A stretch of DNA of 64,000 bases from Mycolicibacterium brisbanense (GTDB lineage: Bacteria > Actinomycetota > Actinomycetes > Mycobacteriales > Mycobacteriaceae). The stretch is from the NCBI RefSeq assembly GCF_001570425.1, contig NZ_BCSX01000040.1, forward strand, positions 124,001 through 188,000. The letters run 5' to 3'. The stretch's first letter is position 1, and every line of letters starts with the position of its first letter. Shown here piece after piece: positions 1 to 9,366 of the stretch. The position numbers and the translations under genes are program-made. A model generated the notes under the pieces. That model was not told where the DNA came from, did no database searches, and worked only from the letters and a program-made list of their open reading frames with translations.

Positions 1-37
1 GTCGGCGGTCAACCAACGCCGAACACGCGGAGGGCGG

Positions 38-1129
38 ATGAGCATGGCAGGACCATTGCAGGGTTTGCGCGTTGTGGAGTTGGCGGGCATCGGCCCAGGC
101 CCGCACGCGGCGATGATTCTCGGCGACCTGGGAGCCGATGTGGTGCGTATCGAGCGCCCGAGCAAGGCCTCCGGCACGCCGAGCGCCGACGCCATGCTGC
201 GCAATCGCAGATCGGTCGAAGCCGACATGAAGAGCAACGAGGGCCGCGAACTGGTACTCACGCTCATCTCGAAGGCCGATGTGCTGATCGAAGGCTTCCG
301 CCCGGGGGTTACCGAGCGTCTCGGCCTGGGGCCCGATGACTGCGCGAAGGTCAACGAGCGCTTGATCTATGCGCGGATGACCGGCTGGGGCCAGGAAGGC
401 CCGCGGGCTCTGCAGGCCGGGCACGACATCAACTACATCTCCCTCAACGGTCTGCTGCATGCCGTCGGGCGGCACGGCGAGCGGCCGGTGCCGCCGCTGA
501 ACCTGGCCGGCGACTTCGGCGGGGGCTCGATGTTCCTTCTGGTCGGCATCCTTTCGGCGCTGTTCGAGCGGCAGACTTCCGGCAAGGGTCAGGTGATCGA
601 CGCCGCGATGGTCGACGGCTCCAGCGTGCTGATGCAGATGATGTGGAGCTTCCGGGCCCAGGGCATGTGGAGTGACGAGCGCGGCGTCAACATGCTCGAC
701 ACCGGTGCGCCCTACTACGACACCTACGAGACATCGGACGGAAAGTACATCGCGGTCGGCGCGATCGAGCCGCAGTTCTACGCCGAGCTGCTCAAGGGGC
801 TCGGCCTCGACGCGGCCGACCTGCCGGCGCAGAACGACGTCGCCCGCTGGCCCGAGCTGCGCGAGATCTTGACCAAAACCATTGCGGCACATGACCGTGA
901 CCACTGGGTGTCGGTGTTCGACGGCACGGACGCGTGCGTGACGCCGGTGCTGTCGTTCGCCGAGGTGCTCACCGAACCGCACATCGCCGAGCGCGACACC
1001 TTCTATGACGACCGCGGCAACCTGCAGCCGATGCCTGCACCACGGTTTTCCCGCAGTGCTCCGGTTCAGCCGACGCCGCCGGGTGCGCGCGGCGCTGACA
1101 CCGAAGCGGTCTTGCGCGACTGGGTATAG
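38..1129 (+). CDS. mcr: Alpha-methylacyl-CoA racemase (CaiB/BaiF CoA-transferase fold)
   Basis: The 363-aa product belongs to the family III CoA-transferase fold. It matches the mycobacterial alpha-methylacyl-CoA racemase, which epimerises the 2-methyl group of branched acyl-CoAs so that they can enter beta-oxidation (fatty acid and sterol side-chain breakdown, cytosol). The family's catalytic residues are recognisable: His in GHDINYI, Asp in LAGDFGGG and Glu in GAIEPQF. A GGAGGG ribosome site lies just before the ATG at 38; a second ATG two codons on is possible. An SDR dehydrogenase and an NPD-like flavoprotein follow on the same strand, so the three probably form one lipid-degradation operon. 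From memory the order equals M. tuberculosis Rv1143-Rv1144. Confidence 0.93.
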   Translation: MSMAGPLQGLRVVELAGIGPGPHAAMILGDLGADVVRIERPSKASGTPSADAMLRNRRSVEADMKSNEGRELVLTLISKADVLIEGFRPGVTERLGLGPDDCAKVNERLIYARMTGWGQEGPRALQAGHDINYISLNGLLHAVGRHGERPVPPLNLAGDFGGGSMFLLVGILSALFERQTSGKGQVIDAAMVDGSSVLMQMMWSFRAQGMWSDERGVNMLDTGAPYYDTYETSDGKYIAVGAIEPQFYAELLKGLGLDAADLPAQNDVARWPELREILTKTIAAHDRDHWVSVFDGTDACVTPVLSFAEVLTEPHIAERDTFYDDRGNLQPMPAPRFSRSAPVQPTPPGARGADTEAVLRDWV

Positions 1130-1135
1130 TCCCAA

Positions 1136-1147
1136 CCAACTAGTTGG
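1136..1147. promoter_or_regulatory. 12-bp perfect palindrome between mcr and the SDR gene
   Basis: CCAACTAGTTGG is a perfect palindrome in the short gap after the mcr stop and 36 bp before the SDR start. Its AAC-N2-GTT core resembles operators of TetR-type lipid regulators in mycobacteria, but the outer positions do not fit the KstR consensus. It could be an internal operator or chance. Confidence 0.35.
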
Positions 1148-1182
1148 CCGGTAACGGGCCGGCCGGGAGAGGAATGCGGTAT

Positions 1183-2977
<1,795 letters not shown>

Positions 2978-3032
2978 GCCATCACGGCATGAGGTGCTGA
3001 GAAGCGCCCTCGCCGGGCAAACTCAACATGGG

Positions 3033-3058
3033 AAGCGCGCGCCGCGAGGCGCGCGCTT
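3033..3058 (-). terminator. Hairpin terminator behind the 51-aa gene
   Basis: A perfect 11-bp stem (AAGCGCGCGCC / GGCGCGCGCTT) with a GCGA loop, beginning 2 nt after the stop of the small minus-strand gene at 3061-3216. Its position supports that gene being expressed. It may also stop transcription entering from the left. Confidence 0.65.
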
Positions 3059-3060
3059 TC

Positions 3061-3216
3061 TCATACCGCGGTACGGAGCGGCTGGAAGTCGTCAAACTGC
3101 TCCGACGTATCACCCTCGACGAGGACATCGCCGTGGTAGAGAGCGTCGAAGTCGACCTTGATGACATCTGCACTGGTGTCGTCGATCCACATGTACTGAA
3201 CAGTAGGTGTCACCAT
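3061..3216 (-). CDS. Small acidic hypothetical protein (51 aa)
   Basis: An ATG-initiated 51-codon frame reads MVTPTVQYMWIDD and continues with VIKVDFDALYHGD, ending FQPLRTAV. I do not recognise a family. The composition is protein-like (12 Asp/Glu, aromatic residues spread through, no low complexity), and a strong hairpin follows the stop after 2 nt. No clear Shine-Dalgarno precedes the ATG, so a leaderless transcript or an internal start at Met9 are both possible. It lies 91 bp downstream of doxX on the same strand. No function is proposed. Confidence 0.5.
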   Translation of the reverse strand: MVTPTVQYMWIDDTSADVIKVDFDALYHGDVLVEGDTSEQFDDFQPLRTAV

Positions 3217-3307
3217 TAAGGAATCTTTGAGTCACGATTCGGAAAATGGTGGCAATACTTACTTCGCGGTAGGTTTCCGGCCGGTTCGGCGGCTGTGAGG
3301 CGGGTTT

Positions 3308-3841
3308 TCAGCTCCTGCTGTGGGTGAAATGGATCGGATTGGTGCCGTTGAGCGCGATCCAGGTCACGATCGCAACGACGACGCCCGCCACCAACATGGC
3401 GACGGCGATCGACCGCGTGCCGCGGGCCCGGCCGAAGACCCGATGATCGATCGACAGGGTTCCGGCGCCGGTGAAGAGCAGGGCCGCGGCGGCGAAGGCC
3501 ACCATGAATGGAACGTTGAAGGGCTGCGACCAGAACGCGCCGCCCGACACATTCACCGCCCAGGCGTCGACCATCGCCGAGATCACGGCGAAGGCCGCCA
3601 GCGGCGTCAGCACTCCGAGTAGCAACCCGATGCCGCCCAGGGTCTCCGCAGCGGTCACCATGAACGCTGCCAGCGGCGGCAGTCGCCAGCCGTCGCTCTG
3701 CATGAATCCGGTGACCGTGCCGAAGTCGAAGGCCTTGATCAGGCCCGCCTGCAGCATCGTGGCGCCGGTGGCGACGCGCAGGATCAGCAGACCGATGTCC
3801 GTCGTCGTGGTTTCTGTGCGGAGCGCTGTGGTGGTTGTCAT
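3308..3841 (-). CDS. DoxX-family membrane protein
   Basis: The 177-aa protein has four hydrophobic segments and the DoxX pattern: LLILRVATGATMLQAGLIKAFDF in helix 1, ETLGGIGLLLGVLTPLAAF in helix 2-3, and a C-terminal TM near the end. DoxX proteins are small inner-membrane subunits linked to redox or oxidative-stress complexes in mycobacteria. The ATG at 3841 (MTTTTAL) is preferred over an in-frame ATG 33 nt upstream because the extra 11 residues are not typical. It is divergent from mmpL13, with 158 bp between the two starts. Confidence 0.8.
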   Translation of the reverse strand: MTTTTALRTETTTTDIGLLILRVATGATMLQAGLIKAFDFGTVTGFMQSDGWRLPPLAAFMVTAAETLGGIGLLLGVLTPLAAFAVISAMVDAWAVNVSGGAFWSQPFNVPFMVAFAAAALLFTGAGTLSIDHRVFGRARGTRSIAVAMLVAGVVVAIVTWIALNGTNPIHFTHSRS

Positions 3842-3946
3842 GACTAATAGACCCGTCGTCGGCCGGCAATTCATCTCGTGCGCATCAAGTGTGAACGTTT
3901 CGCGGTCCTGCGCCGTATGAATCAGCGAGGCCGGTGTTGACGTCCC

Positions 3947-3969
3947 TAAGTTATCGGAGTTAAGTTAAC
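3947..3969. promoter_or_regulatory. Direct repeat TAAGTTA in the doxX-mmpL13 divergent promoter
   Basis: TAAGTTA occurs at 3947-3953 and 3961-3967, 14 bp apart, and the second copy extends into GTTAAGTTAAC, a near-palindrome. It lies 31 bp before the mmpL13 start in AT-rich promoter DNA. It is a candidate operator for the TetR encoded at the end of mmpL13; this is inference. Confidence 0.4.
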
Positions 3970-3999
3970 GTCGGCAATGGGTCGTGGGAAGGAACCGAC

Positions 4000-6276
4000 G
4001 TGCTGAACCGGATTGCTCATCTGGCCATCGCCGCGCCCAGGCGCATCCTCGTCGTCGCCGCATTGATGATGGCCGCAGCCGCGATCTTCGGTATCCCCGT
4101 CGCCAAGAGCCTGTCCGCCGGCGGCTTCCAAGACCCGTCGTCGGAGTCCGCCCGGGCTGCCAAGCTGCTCTCGGACAAGTTCGACCGCGGTGACATGCAG
4201 CTGGTGATCAGCGTGACCGCCGATCACGGCGTACACAGTGCCGCCGCGACGGCTGCGGGCACCGACATCGTCACCGCGCTGCGGAGCTCCCCGGATGTGA
4301 CGCAGGTCAGCTCGGCCTGGACGGCACCTCCGCCTGCCGCGGCCGGCCTGATCAGCAAGGACGGCCGGACGGGACTCATCGTCGCGGGCATCAGCGGTGG
4401 TGAGAGCGGGGCGCAGAAGCACGCCAAGGAACTGACGGACCGTCTCGTGCACGATCGCAACGGTGTGACCGTGCGCTCCGGTGGCGAGGCCATGATCTAC
4501 GTCCAGATCAACGGGCAGAGTGAGAAAGACCTGTTGATGATGGAGTCCATCGCCATCCCGCTCAGCTTCGTGGTGCTGGTCTGGGTGTTCGGTGGGCTGC
4601 TGGCGGCCGCTCTGCCGCTGGCCGTCGGCGGGTTCGCGATCCTGGGATCGCTGGCGGTGCTGCGCGGCTTCACCATGATCACCGACGTGTCGATCTTCGC
4701 GCTGAACCTCACCGTCGCCATGGGATTGGCCCTGGCCATCGACTACACCCTGCTGATCATCAGCCGGTATCGCGACGAGCTGGCCGACGGCGCCGCGTCC
4801 GAGCAGGCCCTGGTGCGGACCATGACGACCGCCGGACGCACCGTGCTGTTCTCGGCGATGACCGTGGCGCTGTCGATGGTCGCAATGGTTCTGTTCCCGA
4901 TGTACTTCCTCAAGTCGTTCGCCTACGCGGGCATCGCGGTGGTGGGCTTGGCGGCGCTGGCCGCCATCGTCATCGCCCCCGCGGCGATCGTGTTGCTCGG
5001 CGACCGACTCGACGCCTTCGACGTCCGTCGTTTCGCCCGGCGCATCCTCGGCAGGCCCGAACCGGTGCGCAAGCCGGTGGACCAGACGCTCTGGTACCGC
5101 ATGACGAAACGCGTTATGCGGCGGTCGCTTCCGATCGGTGTCACGCTGGTCGCGGTGCTGCTGTTGCTGGGCGCGCCGTTCCTCGGGATCAAATGGGGTT
5201 TCCCCGATGATCGGGTGCTGCCGCAGTCGGCGTCGGCACGCCAGGTGGGCGACGAACTGCGGACGGCCTTCGCGGCCGACGCGGCCACGACGGTGACCGT
5301 CGTCCTCCCCGATGCCGCCGGCCTCACGCCCGCCGATCTCGACCGGTATGCCGGTGCGTTGTCGACGGTCACCGACGTGACCTCGGTGTCCGCCCCGGGT
5401 GGCACGTTCGTCGGAGGGCGGCCGGTGGGGCCGCCGTCGGCGGCGACCGGGCTCAAAGACGGCAGTGCCTTCCTCAGCGTCGGCAGTAGCGCACCACTGT
5501 TCAGCGCCGCGTCCGAGAAACAGCTCGACGCGCTGCGGGCCGTACCTGCCCCGGCCGCGGTGCAGTTGACCGGCACCGCACAGACCAACCGGGACAGTTC
5601 CGTGGCCATCACGTCGCGCCTGCCGCTGGTTCTCGGCGTGATCGCGGCCATCACCTTCATCCTGCTGTTCTTGCTCACCGGCAGCGTGGTCCTGCCGCTG
5701 AAAGCGTTGCTGCTCAACGTGTTATCCCTGTCCGCGGCGTTCGGCGCTCTGGTGTGGATCTTCCAGGACGGCCATCTGGGCGCGCTGGGCACCACATCCA
5801 CCGGAACGCTCGTCGCCAACTTGCCGGTGCTGCTGTTCTGCATCGCCTTCGGGCTGTCGATGGACTACGAGGTGTTCCTGGTGTCGCGCGTCCGCGAGTA
5901 CTGGCTCGAATCCGGCGAGACGTCTCCACGCGCACGGAACGACGAGGCGGTGGCACTCGGCCTGGCCCGCACGGGCCGCGTGATCACCGCGGCGGCACTG
6001 CTGATGTCGATATCGTTCGCTGCGCTGATCGCGGCCCAGGTCGCCTTCATGCGGATGTTCGGGCTCGGGTTGACGTTGGCCATCCTCGTCGACGCGACCC
6101 TGGTCCGCGTCCTGCTGGTCCCCGCCTTCATGCATGTGTTGGGGAAGTGGTCCTGGTGGGCGCCTGCCCCGTTGGCCCGCCTGCATCGTCGGATCGGCAT
6201 CAGCGAATCCGGTGCTGCGCCGGCCAAACCCGTCGAACGGGAATGCGCCGCCGCCGGCGTGGCGGATGCTGGGTGA
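4000..6276 (+). CDS. mmpL13: MmpL-family RND transporter (MmpL13-like), intact
   Basis: The 758-aa protein has two repeats of the RND/MMPL layout: an N-terminal TM, a periplasmic domain (about residues 40-175), a TM block with LALAIDYTLLIISRYRDE, a second periplasmic domain (about 395-540) and a TM block with GLSMDYEVFLVSRVREYW. The paired Asp-Tyr residues in these TM motifs are the proton-relay signature. MmpL proteins export lipids or small molecules across the plasma membrane. The start is GTG 4000, with GGAAGGA about 6 bp upstream. From memory M. tuberculosis carries this locus as two pieces (mmpL13a/b); here the frame is uninterrupted. It overlaps the downstream TetR gene. Confidence 0.87.
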   Translation: MLNRIAHLAIAAPRRILVVAALMMAAAAIFGIPVAKSLSAGGFQDPSSESARAAKLLSDKFDRGDMQLVISVTADHGVHSAAATAAGTDIVTALRSSPDVTQVSSAWTAPPPAAAGLISKDGRTGLIVAGISGGESGAQKHAKELTDRLVHDRNGVTVRSGGEAMIYVQINGQSEKDLLMMESIAIPLSFVVLVWVFGGLLAAALPLAVGGFAILGSLAVLRGFTMITDVSIFALNLTVAMGLALAIDYTLLIISRYRDELADGAASEQALVRTMTTAGRTVLFSAMTVALSMVAMVLFPMYFLKSFAYAGIAVVGLAALAAIVIAPAAIVLLGDRLDAFDVRRFARRILGRPEPVRKPVDQTLWYRMTKRVMRRSLPIGVTLVAVLLLLGAPFLGIKWGFPDDRVLPQSASARQVGDELRTAFAADAATTVTVVLPDAAGLTPADLDRYAGALSTVTDVTSVSAPGGTFVGGRPVGPPSAATGLKDGSAFLSVGSSAPLFSAASEKQLDALRAVPAPAAVQLTGTAQTNRDSSVAITSRLPLVLGVIAAITFILLFLLTGSVVLPLKALLLNVLSLSAAFGALVWIFQDGHLGALGTTSTGTLVANLPVLLFCIAFGLSMDYEVFLVSRVREYWLESGETSPRARNDEAVALGLARTGRVITAAALLMSISFAALIAAQVAFMRMFGLGLTLAILVDATLVRVLLVPAFMHVLGKWSWWAPAPLARLHRRIGISESGAAPAKPVERECAAAGVADAG

Positions 6277-6964
6277 TGTGATACAGCCCCTCAAGCGCCG
6301 ACGCGCCCCGCGCGGTTCCGGCGAGCAACTGCGCGAGGAGATCCTCGACGCCGCCACCGAACTGCTGCTCGAAACGGGTCACGCCAAGGCCGTGTCGATC
6401 CGGTCGGTTGCCCAGCGGGTGGGCGTCACGCCGCCGTCGATCTATCTGCATTTCGCCGACAAGGACGCGTTGCTGGACGCCGTGTGCGCACGGTACTTCG
6501 AGAAGCTCGACGAGCAGATGCAGGCGGTCGCCGACCAGCCGTCGGCGATCGAGGTGCTCCGCGCCCAGGGCCTGGCCTACGTCCGATTCGCCCGGGAAAC
6601 CCCCGAGTTGTACCGCATCGCCACCATGGGCGAGGGCAGGCCCGGCAGTGATGTCGACCTGACACTCAACAGTTCGGCGTTCATGCACCTGCGGACCTCC
6701 GTGGAAGCGCTCATCGCCGAAGGCGTCTACCCGCAGGGCGACGCCACCGCGATGGCGCTGGAACTGTGGACCGCGGCGCATGGTGTCGCGGCCATGCTGG
6801 TCGCCAAGCCGTATCTGCCGTGGGGAGACGCCGACGAATTCGCCGACCGCGTACTGCGCGCGGTGTGTCTCGGGCAGATCGTCGCGGGCATGATCGGAAC
6901 CGACGTGGCGCCGAGCGACACCGTCGCCCGGTTGAAGGACTTCGCCGAAGGGATTCACCAATGA
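6266..6964 (+). CDS. TetR/AcrR-family transcriptional regulator
   Basis: About 232 aa. The N-terminal helix-turn-helix is clear: LREEILDAATELLLETG, then SIRSVAQRVGVTPPSIYLHFADKDALLDAV, a textbook TetR DNA-binding domain at about residues 15-65. A C-terminal ligand-binding domain follows (TetR_C_33-like). Start candidates are ATG 6266, overlapping the mmpL13 stop, and GTG 6278 just after it; neither has a strong ribosome site, so translational coupling to mmpL13 is likely. It most plausibly regulates mmpL13 and doxX. Its stop overlaps the next start (ATGA). Confidence 0.85.
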   Translation: MLGDVIQPLKRRRAPRGSGEQLREEILDAATELLLETGHAKAVSIRSVAQRVGVTPPSIYLHFADKDALLDAVCARYFEKLDEQMQAVADQPSAIEVLRAQGLAYVRFARETPELYRIATMGEGRPGSDVDLTLNSSAFMHLRTSVEALIAEGVYPQGDATAMALELWTAAHGVAAMLVAKPYLPWGDADEFADRVLRAVCLGQIVAGMIGTDVAPSDTVARLKDFAEGIHQ

Positions 6965-7599
6965 GCACTCCGACCATCGTCGACAACCCGTTCTTCGCCC
7001 GGGTGTGGAAAACGCTGTCGAGCTACGAGCCGGACGCGCTGCGCAGGCTGCGCGCCGAGAACCTGTCCGGGCTCACCGGCCGGGTACTGGAGGTCGGCGC
7101 GGGCACCGGCACGAACTTCGCGCTCTACCCCGACACGGTCACCGAAGTCGTCGCCATCGAACCCGAACGCCACCTCGCCGAGGTGGCGCAGCAAGCCGCG
7201 GCCGCCGCGTCGGTACCCGTCGCGGTGACCGGTGAGACCGCCGAACAGTTCGCGACCGCCGAACCGTTCGACGCGGTGGTCTGCTCGCTGGTGCTGTGTT
7301 CCATCGATGATCCGGGTTCGGTGCTGCGACAGCTGTATTCGGTGCTGCGCCCCGGTGGGCAACTGCGTTACCTGGAGCATGTGGCCAGCTCCGGCTATAA
7401 GGATCGGCTGCAACGGATCGCCGACGCCACCGTCTGGCCGCGGCTGCTGGGAAACTGCCACACGCATCGAGACACCGAGCGCACCATCGTCGAGGCCGGA
7501 TTCGTGATCGACGGGGCCCGGCGCGAATGGGTGCTGCCCACGTGGGTGCCGCTGCCGGTTTCGGAATGGGCGATCGGACGTGCGGCGCGGCCGGCCTGA
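6961..7599 (+). CDS. Class I SAM-dependent methyltransferase
   Basis: The 212-aa protein has SAM motif I VLEVGAGTGTNF, the acidic residue of motif II in VVAIEPERHL, a motif with FDAVVCSLVLCSIDD, and LRPGGQLRYLEH (motif III). It resembles UbiE/phospholipid N-methyltransferase-like enzymes (Rv1147 position, from memory). The ATG overlaps the TetR stop by 4 nt, so mmpL13, tetR and this gene form one operon. That suggests modification of a lipid or metabolite exported by MmpL13; the substrate is unknown. It ends exactly where the convergent kinase gene ends. Confidence 0.8.
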   Translation: MSTPTIVDNPFFARVWKTLSSYEPDALRRLRAENLSGLTGRVLEVGAGTGTNFALYPDTVTEVVAIEPERHLAEVAQQAAAAASVPVAVTGETAEQFATAEPFDAVVCSLVLCSIDDPGSVLRQLYSVLRPGGQLRYLEHVASSGYKDRLQRIADATVWPRLLGNCHTHRDTERTIVEAGFVIDGARREWVLPTWVPLPVSEWAIGRAARPA

Positions 7600-8472
7600 C
7601 TATCGGCGGGGTGACGACGCCCTGCGCTCCAGGTAGCACTCGAGCTTGTCCAGACGCGGTTGGGAGCACGGGTCTTCGACCGCGACTGCTGCGACACGGC
7701 AGGCGATTTCGAGCGCGGCCCGACGCGGAACAGCCCGGGCGAGGGCACAAGTCAGAGCCGCAAAGAAAGCGTCACCCGCGCCGACTGTGCTCACCACTCG
7801 GCTGACCGGGAAGGCCTCCAGCGCTTCGGTTTTGCGTCCCCGCTCCCAGAGTTCGGCTCCTTGCGCGCCCAGCGTCACCGCCACCAGCGCGGCGTCGGCG
7901 AGTTCCGGCATGTCCCGGTACTCTTCGGCGTTCACCACGAACAGGTCGGCGCGCTTGAGGAGCGACTCCGGGATACGTTGGCTCGGCGAAGGGTTGACGG
8001 CGACGAAGCCCTCGAATTGGTCTGCGGCGCGGACAACTTCCTCGATCGGGATCTCGAACTGCAACATGAGCGCGTCGGCGTCGCCAAGGGTGCTACGCGA
8101 CGCTGCGGCGTGTGCGTTGGCACCGGGAACGACGATGATGCTGTTCTCACCGACCCGGTCGACGCCGATCAGCGCCATACCGGAAGGAAGCACGTCGTCG
8201 AACTCGACGGCGCTCACGTCGACACCGAAGCCCTCCAACTGCTCGCGCAGCCAGATTCCGTCGGCATCGTCACCGACCGCACCGATCATCCTGCTACGGC
8301 CGAGCAGCTGAGCGGCGGCGGCGGCCTGGTTGGCGCCTTTGCCGCCGAGCCCACGGACGACGCGATGAGCCAGCACAGTCTGCCCAGGCCTCGGCAGGGT
8401 CTCGACCTCGACAGTCAGATCGAGGTTGATACTGCCCAGGACGGCGATGAGTGGTTCGGGGCCTGTCGGCAT
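7600..8472 (-). CDS. PfkB-family carbohydrate kinase (ribokinase-like)
   Basis: The 290-aa protein carries both PfkB signatures: the N-terminal GLGGKGANQAAAAA at about residue 40 and the C-terminal STVGAGDAFFAAL with the catalytic Asp and anion hole. NIDL-type substrate-binding residues appear as GSINLDLTVEV. Ribokinases phosphorylate ribose or related sugars or nucleosides with ATP. It is the last gene of a six-gene leftward operon headed by a LacI-type regulator, 3 bp after the ureohydrolase gene. In that setting the substrate may be a ribosyl or other ring compound rather than free ribose. Confidence 0.82.
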   Translation of the reverse strand: MPTGPEPLIAVLGSINLDLTVEVETLPRPGQTVLAHRVVRGLGGKGANQAAAAAQLLGRSRMIGAVGDDADGIWLREQLEGFGVDVSAVEFDDVLPSGMALIGVDRVGENSIIVVPGANAHAAASRSTLGDADALMLQFEIPIEEVVRAADQFEGFVAVNPSPSQRIPESLLKRADLFVVNAEEYRDMPELADAALVAVTLGAQGAELWERGRKTEALEAFPVSRVVSTVGAGDAFFAALTCALARAVPRRAALEIACRVAAVAVEDPCSQPRLDKLECYLERRASSPRR

Positions 8473-8475
8473 GGT

Positions 8476-9366
8476 CTATTCCGCCGACCTTCCGCTGCCC
8501 GCGAGGGGTAGCCCGCGCAAGATCGAGCGCAGCGCGACGGCTTCTCGCGGAACGAATTCGGCGACCGTCAGTCCGACCAGATCGAACTCTTCCGCGATGG
8601 CCGCAATGGTGCGCAGCGCCGTGGCCTTCGAGATTCCGCCCTTCTCCCATGCCATTCCGAAGGCGAGTTCATCACTGTCGATCACGTCCAGGTCGAAGTG
8701 GACCGCCACGTGGCGGACTCCGCTGTCGCGGATCCACCCGAGCACTGCGCCGACGAATGGCTCGGTGTCGGCGGGCGGCATCAGGCGCAGCCCCCAGGAC
8801 TCATGGGTGTGGCTGTCTTGATCGTCCCACGCGTGCACCCCTGCAAGCAGGATCCGATTCGACGGCAGGGTGGCCGGCATGCGCTCGAGGACATCGTTGT
8901 CGCCGCGCCCCGACAGATGGCTGACCACCATGGTGTTGAAGCCCCGGTTCGGGCCACCGGGCAGGTTGCAGTCGGCGTGACTGTCGAGCCAGATGACGAC
9001 AAGGTCGTCGGCGTACCGTTCGGCGAGGTAGCCGAACGGGGTCAGGCTGACCGCGCACGTGCCACCGAGAGTGAGGATGCGCTCGGCGTCCGCATCGCGA
9101 ATGTGCGACAGCGCTTCCGCGTGCTGGCGGAGCACCTCGTCCTTGCCGACGATGCCGTCGATCTCAGGGAGGTCGTGGCTGTAGTCGGGCACCTCGACGC
9201 GGGCGGTGGGGCCATCGTGCCTGGGAGCCAGCGCGGCTGTCAGTTGGCCGCCGAGGCCGTAGACGGTACGGCTTTCGGCTACGTCGAGGCCGGGGGTGTA
9301 GTGGGCCACGGCCTGCGGCTCGCCGCCCTGCCACTGCGGCCATTCCAGTCTCAATGTGGTCATCAT
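8476..9366 (-). CDS. Ureohydrolase (arginase/agmatinase/formiminoglutamase) family protein
   Basis: The 296-aa protein keeps two of the three metal-binding motifs of the family: WLDSHADCN (DxHxD) and HFDLDVIDSDEL (DxDxxD). The first motif, normally GGDHS, reads GGTCAVS, so Cys replaces the usual His. Family members hydrolyse guanidino or formimino groups using two Mn ions; the altered site may shift metal use or substrate. Start is ATG 9366 or the adjacent ATG 9363; they overlap the stop of the permease gene (ATGATGA), showing translational coupling. Substrate unassigned. Confidence 0.75.
   Translation of the reverse strand: MMTTLRLEWPQWQGGEPQAVAHYTPGLDVAESRTVYGLGGQLTAALAPRHDGPTARVEVPDYSHDLPEIDGIVGKDEVLRQHAEALSHIRDADAERILTLGGTCAVSLTPFGYLAERYADDLVVIWLDSHADCNLPGGPNRGFNTMVVSHLSGRGDNDVLERMPATLPSNRILLAGVHAWDDQDSHTHESWGLRLMPPADTEPFVGAVLGWIRDSGVRHVAVHFDLDVIDSDELAFGMAWEKGGISKATALRTIAAIAEEFDLVGLTVAEFVPREAVALRSILRGLPLAGSGRSAE

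Noticed and set aside
3216-3869. 217-codon minus-strand frame across the doxX region
   Set aside because: It is an alternative frame of doxX with His/Arg-rich shadow composition.
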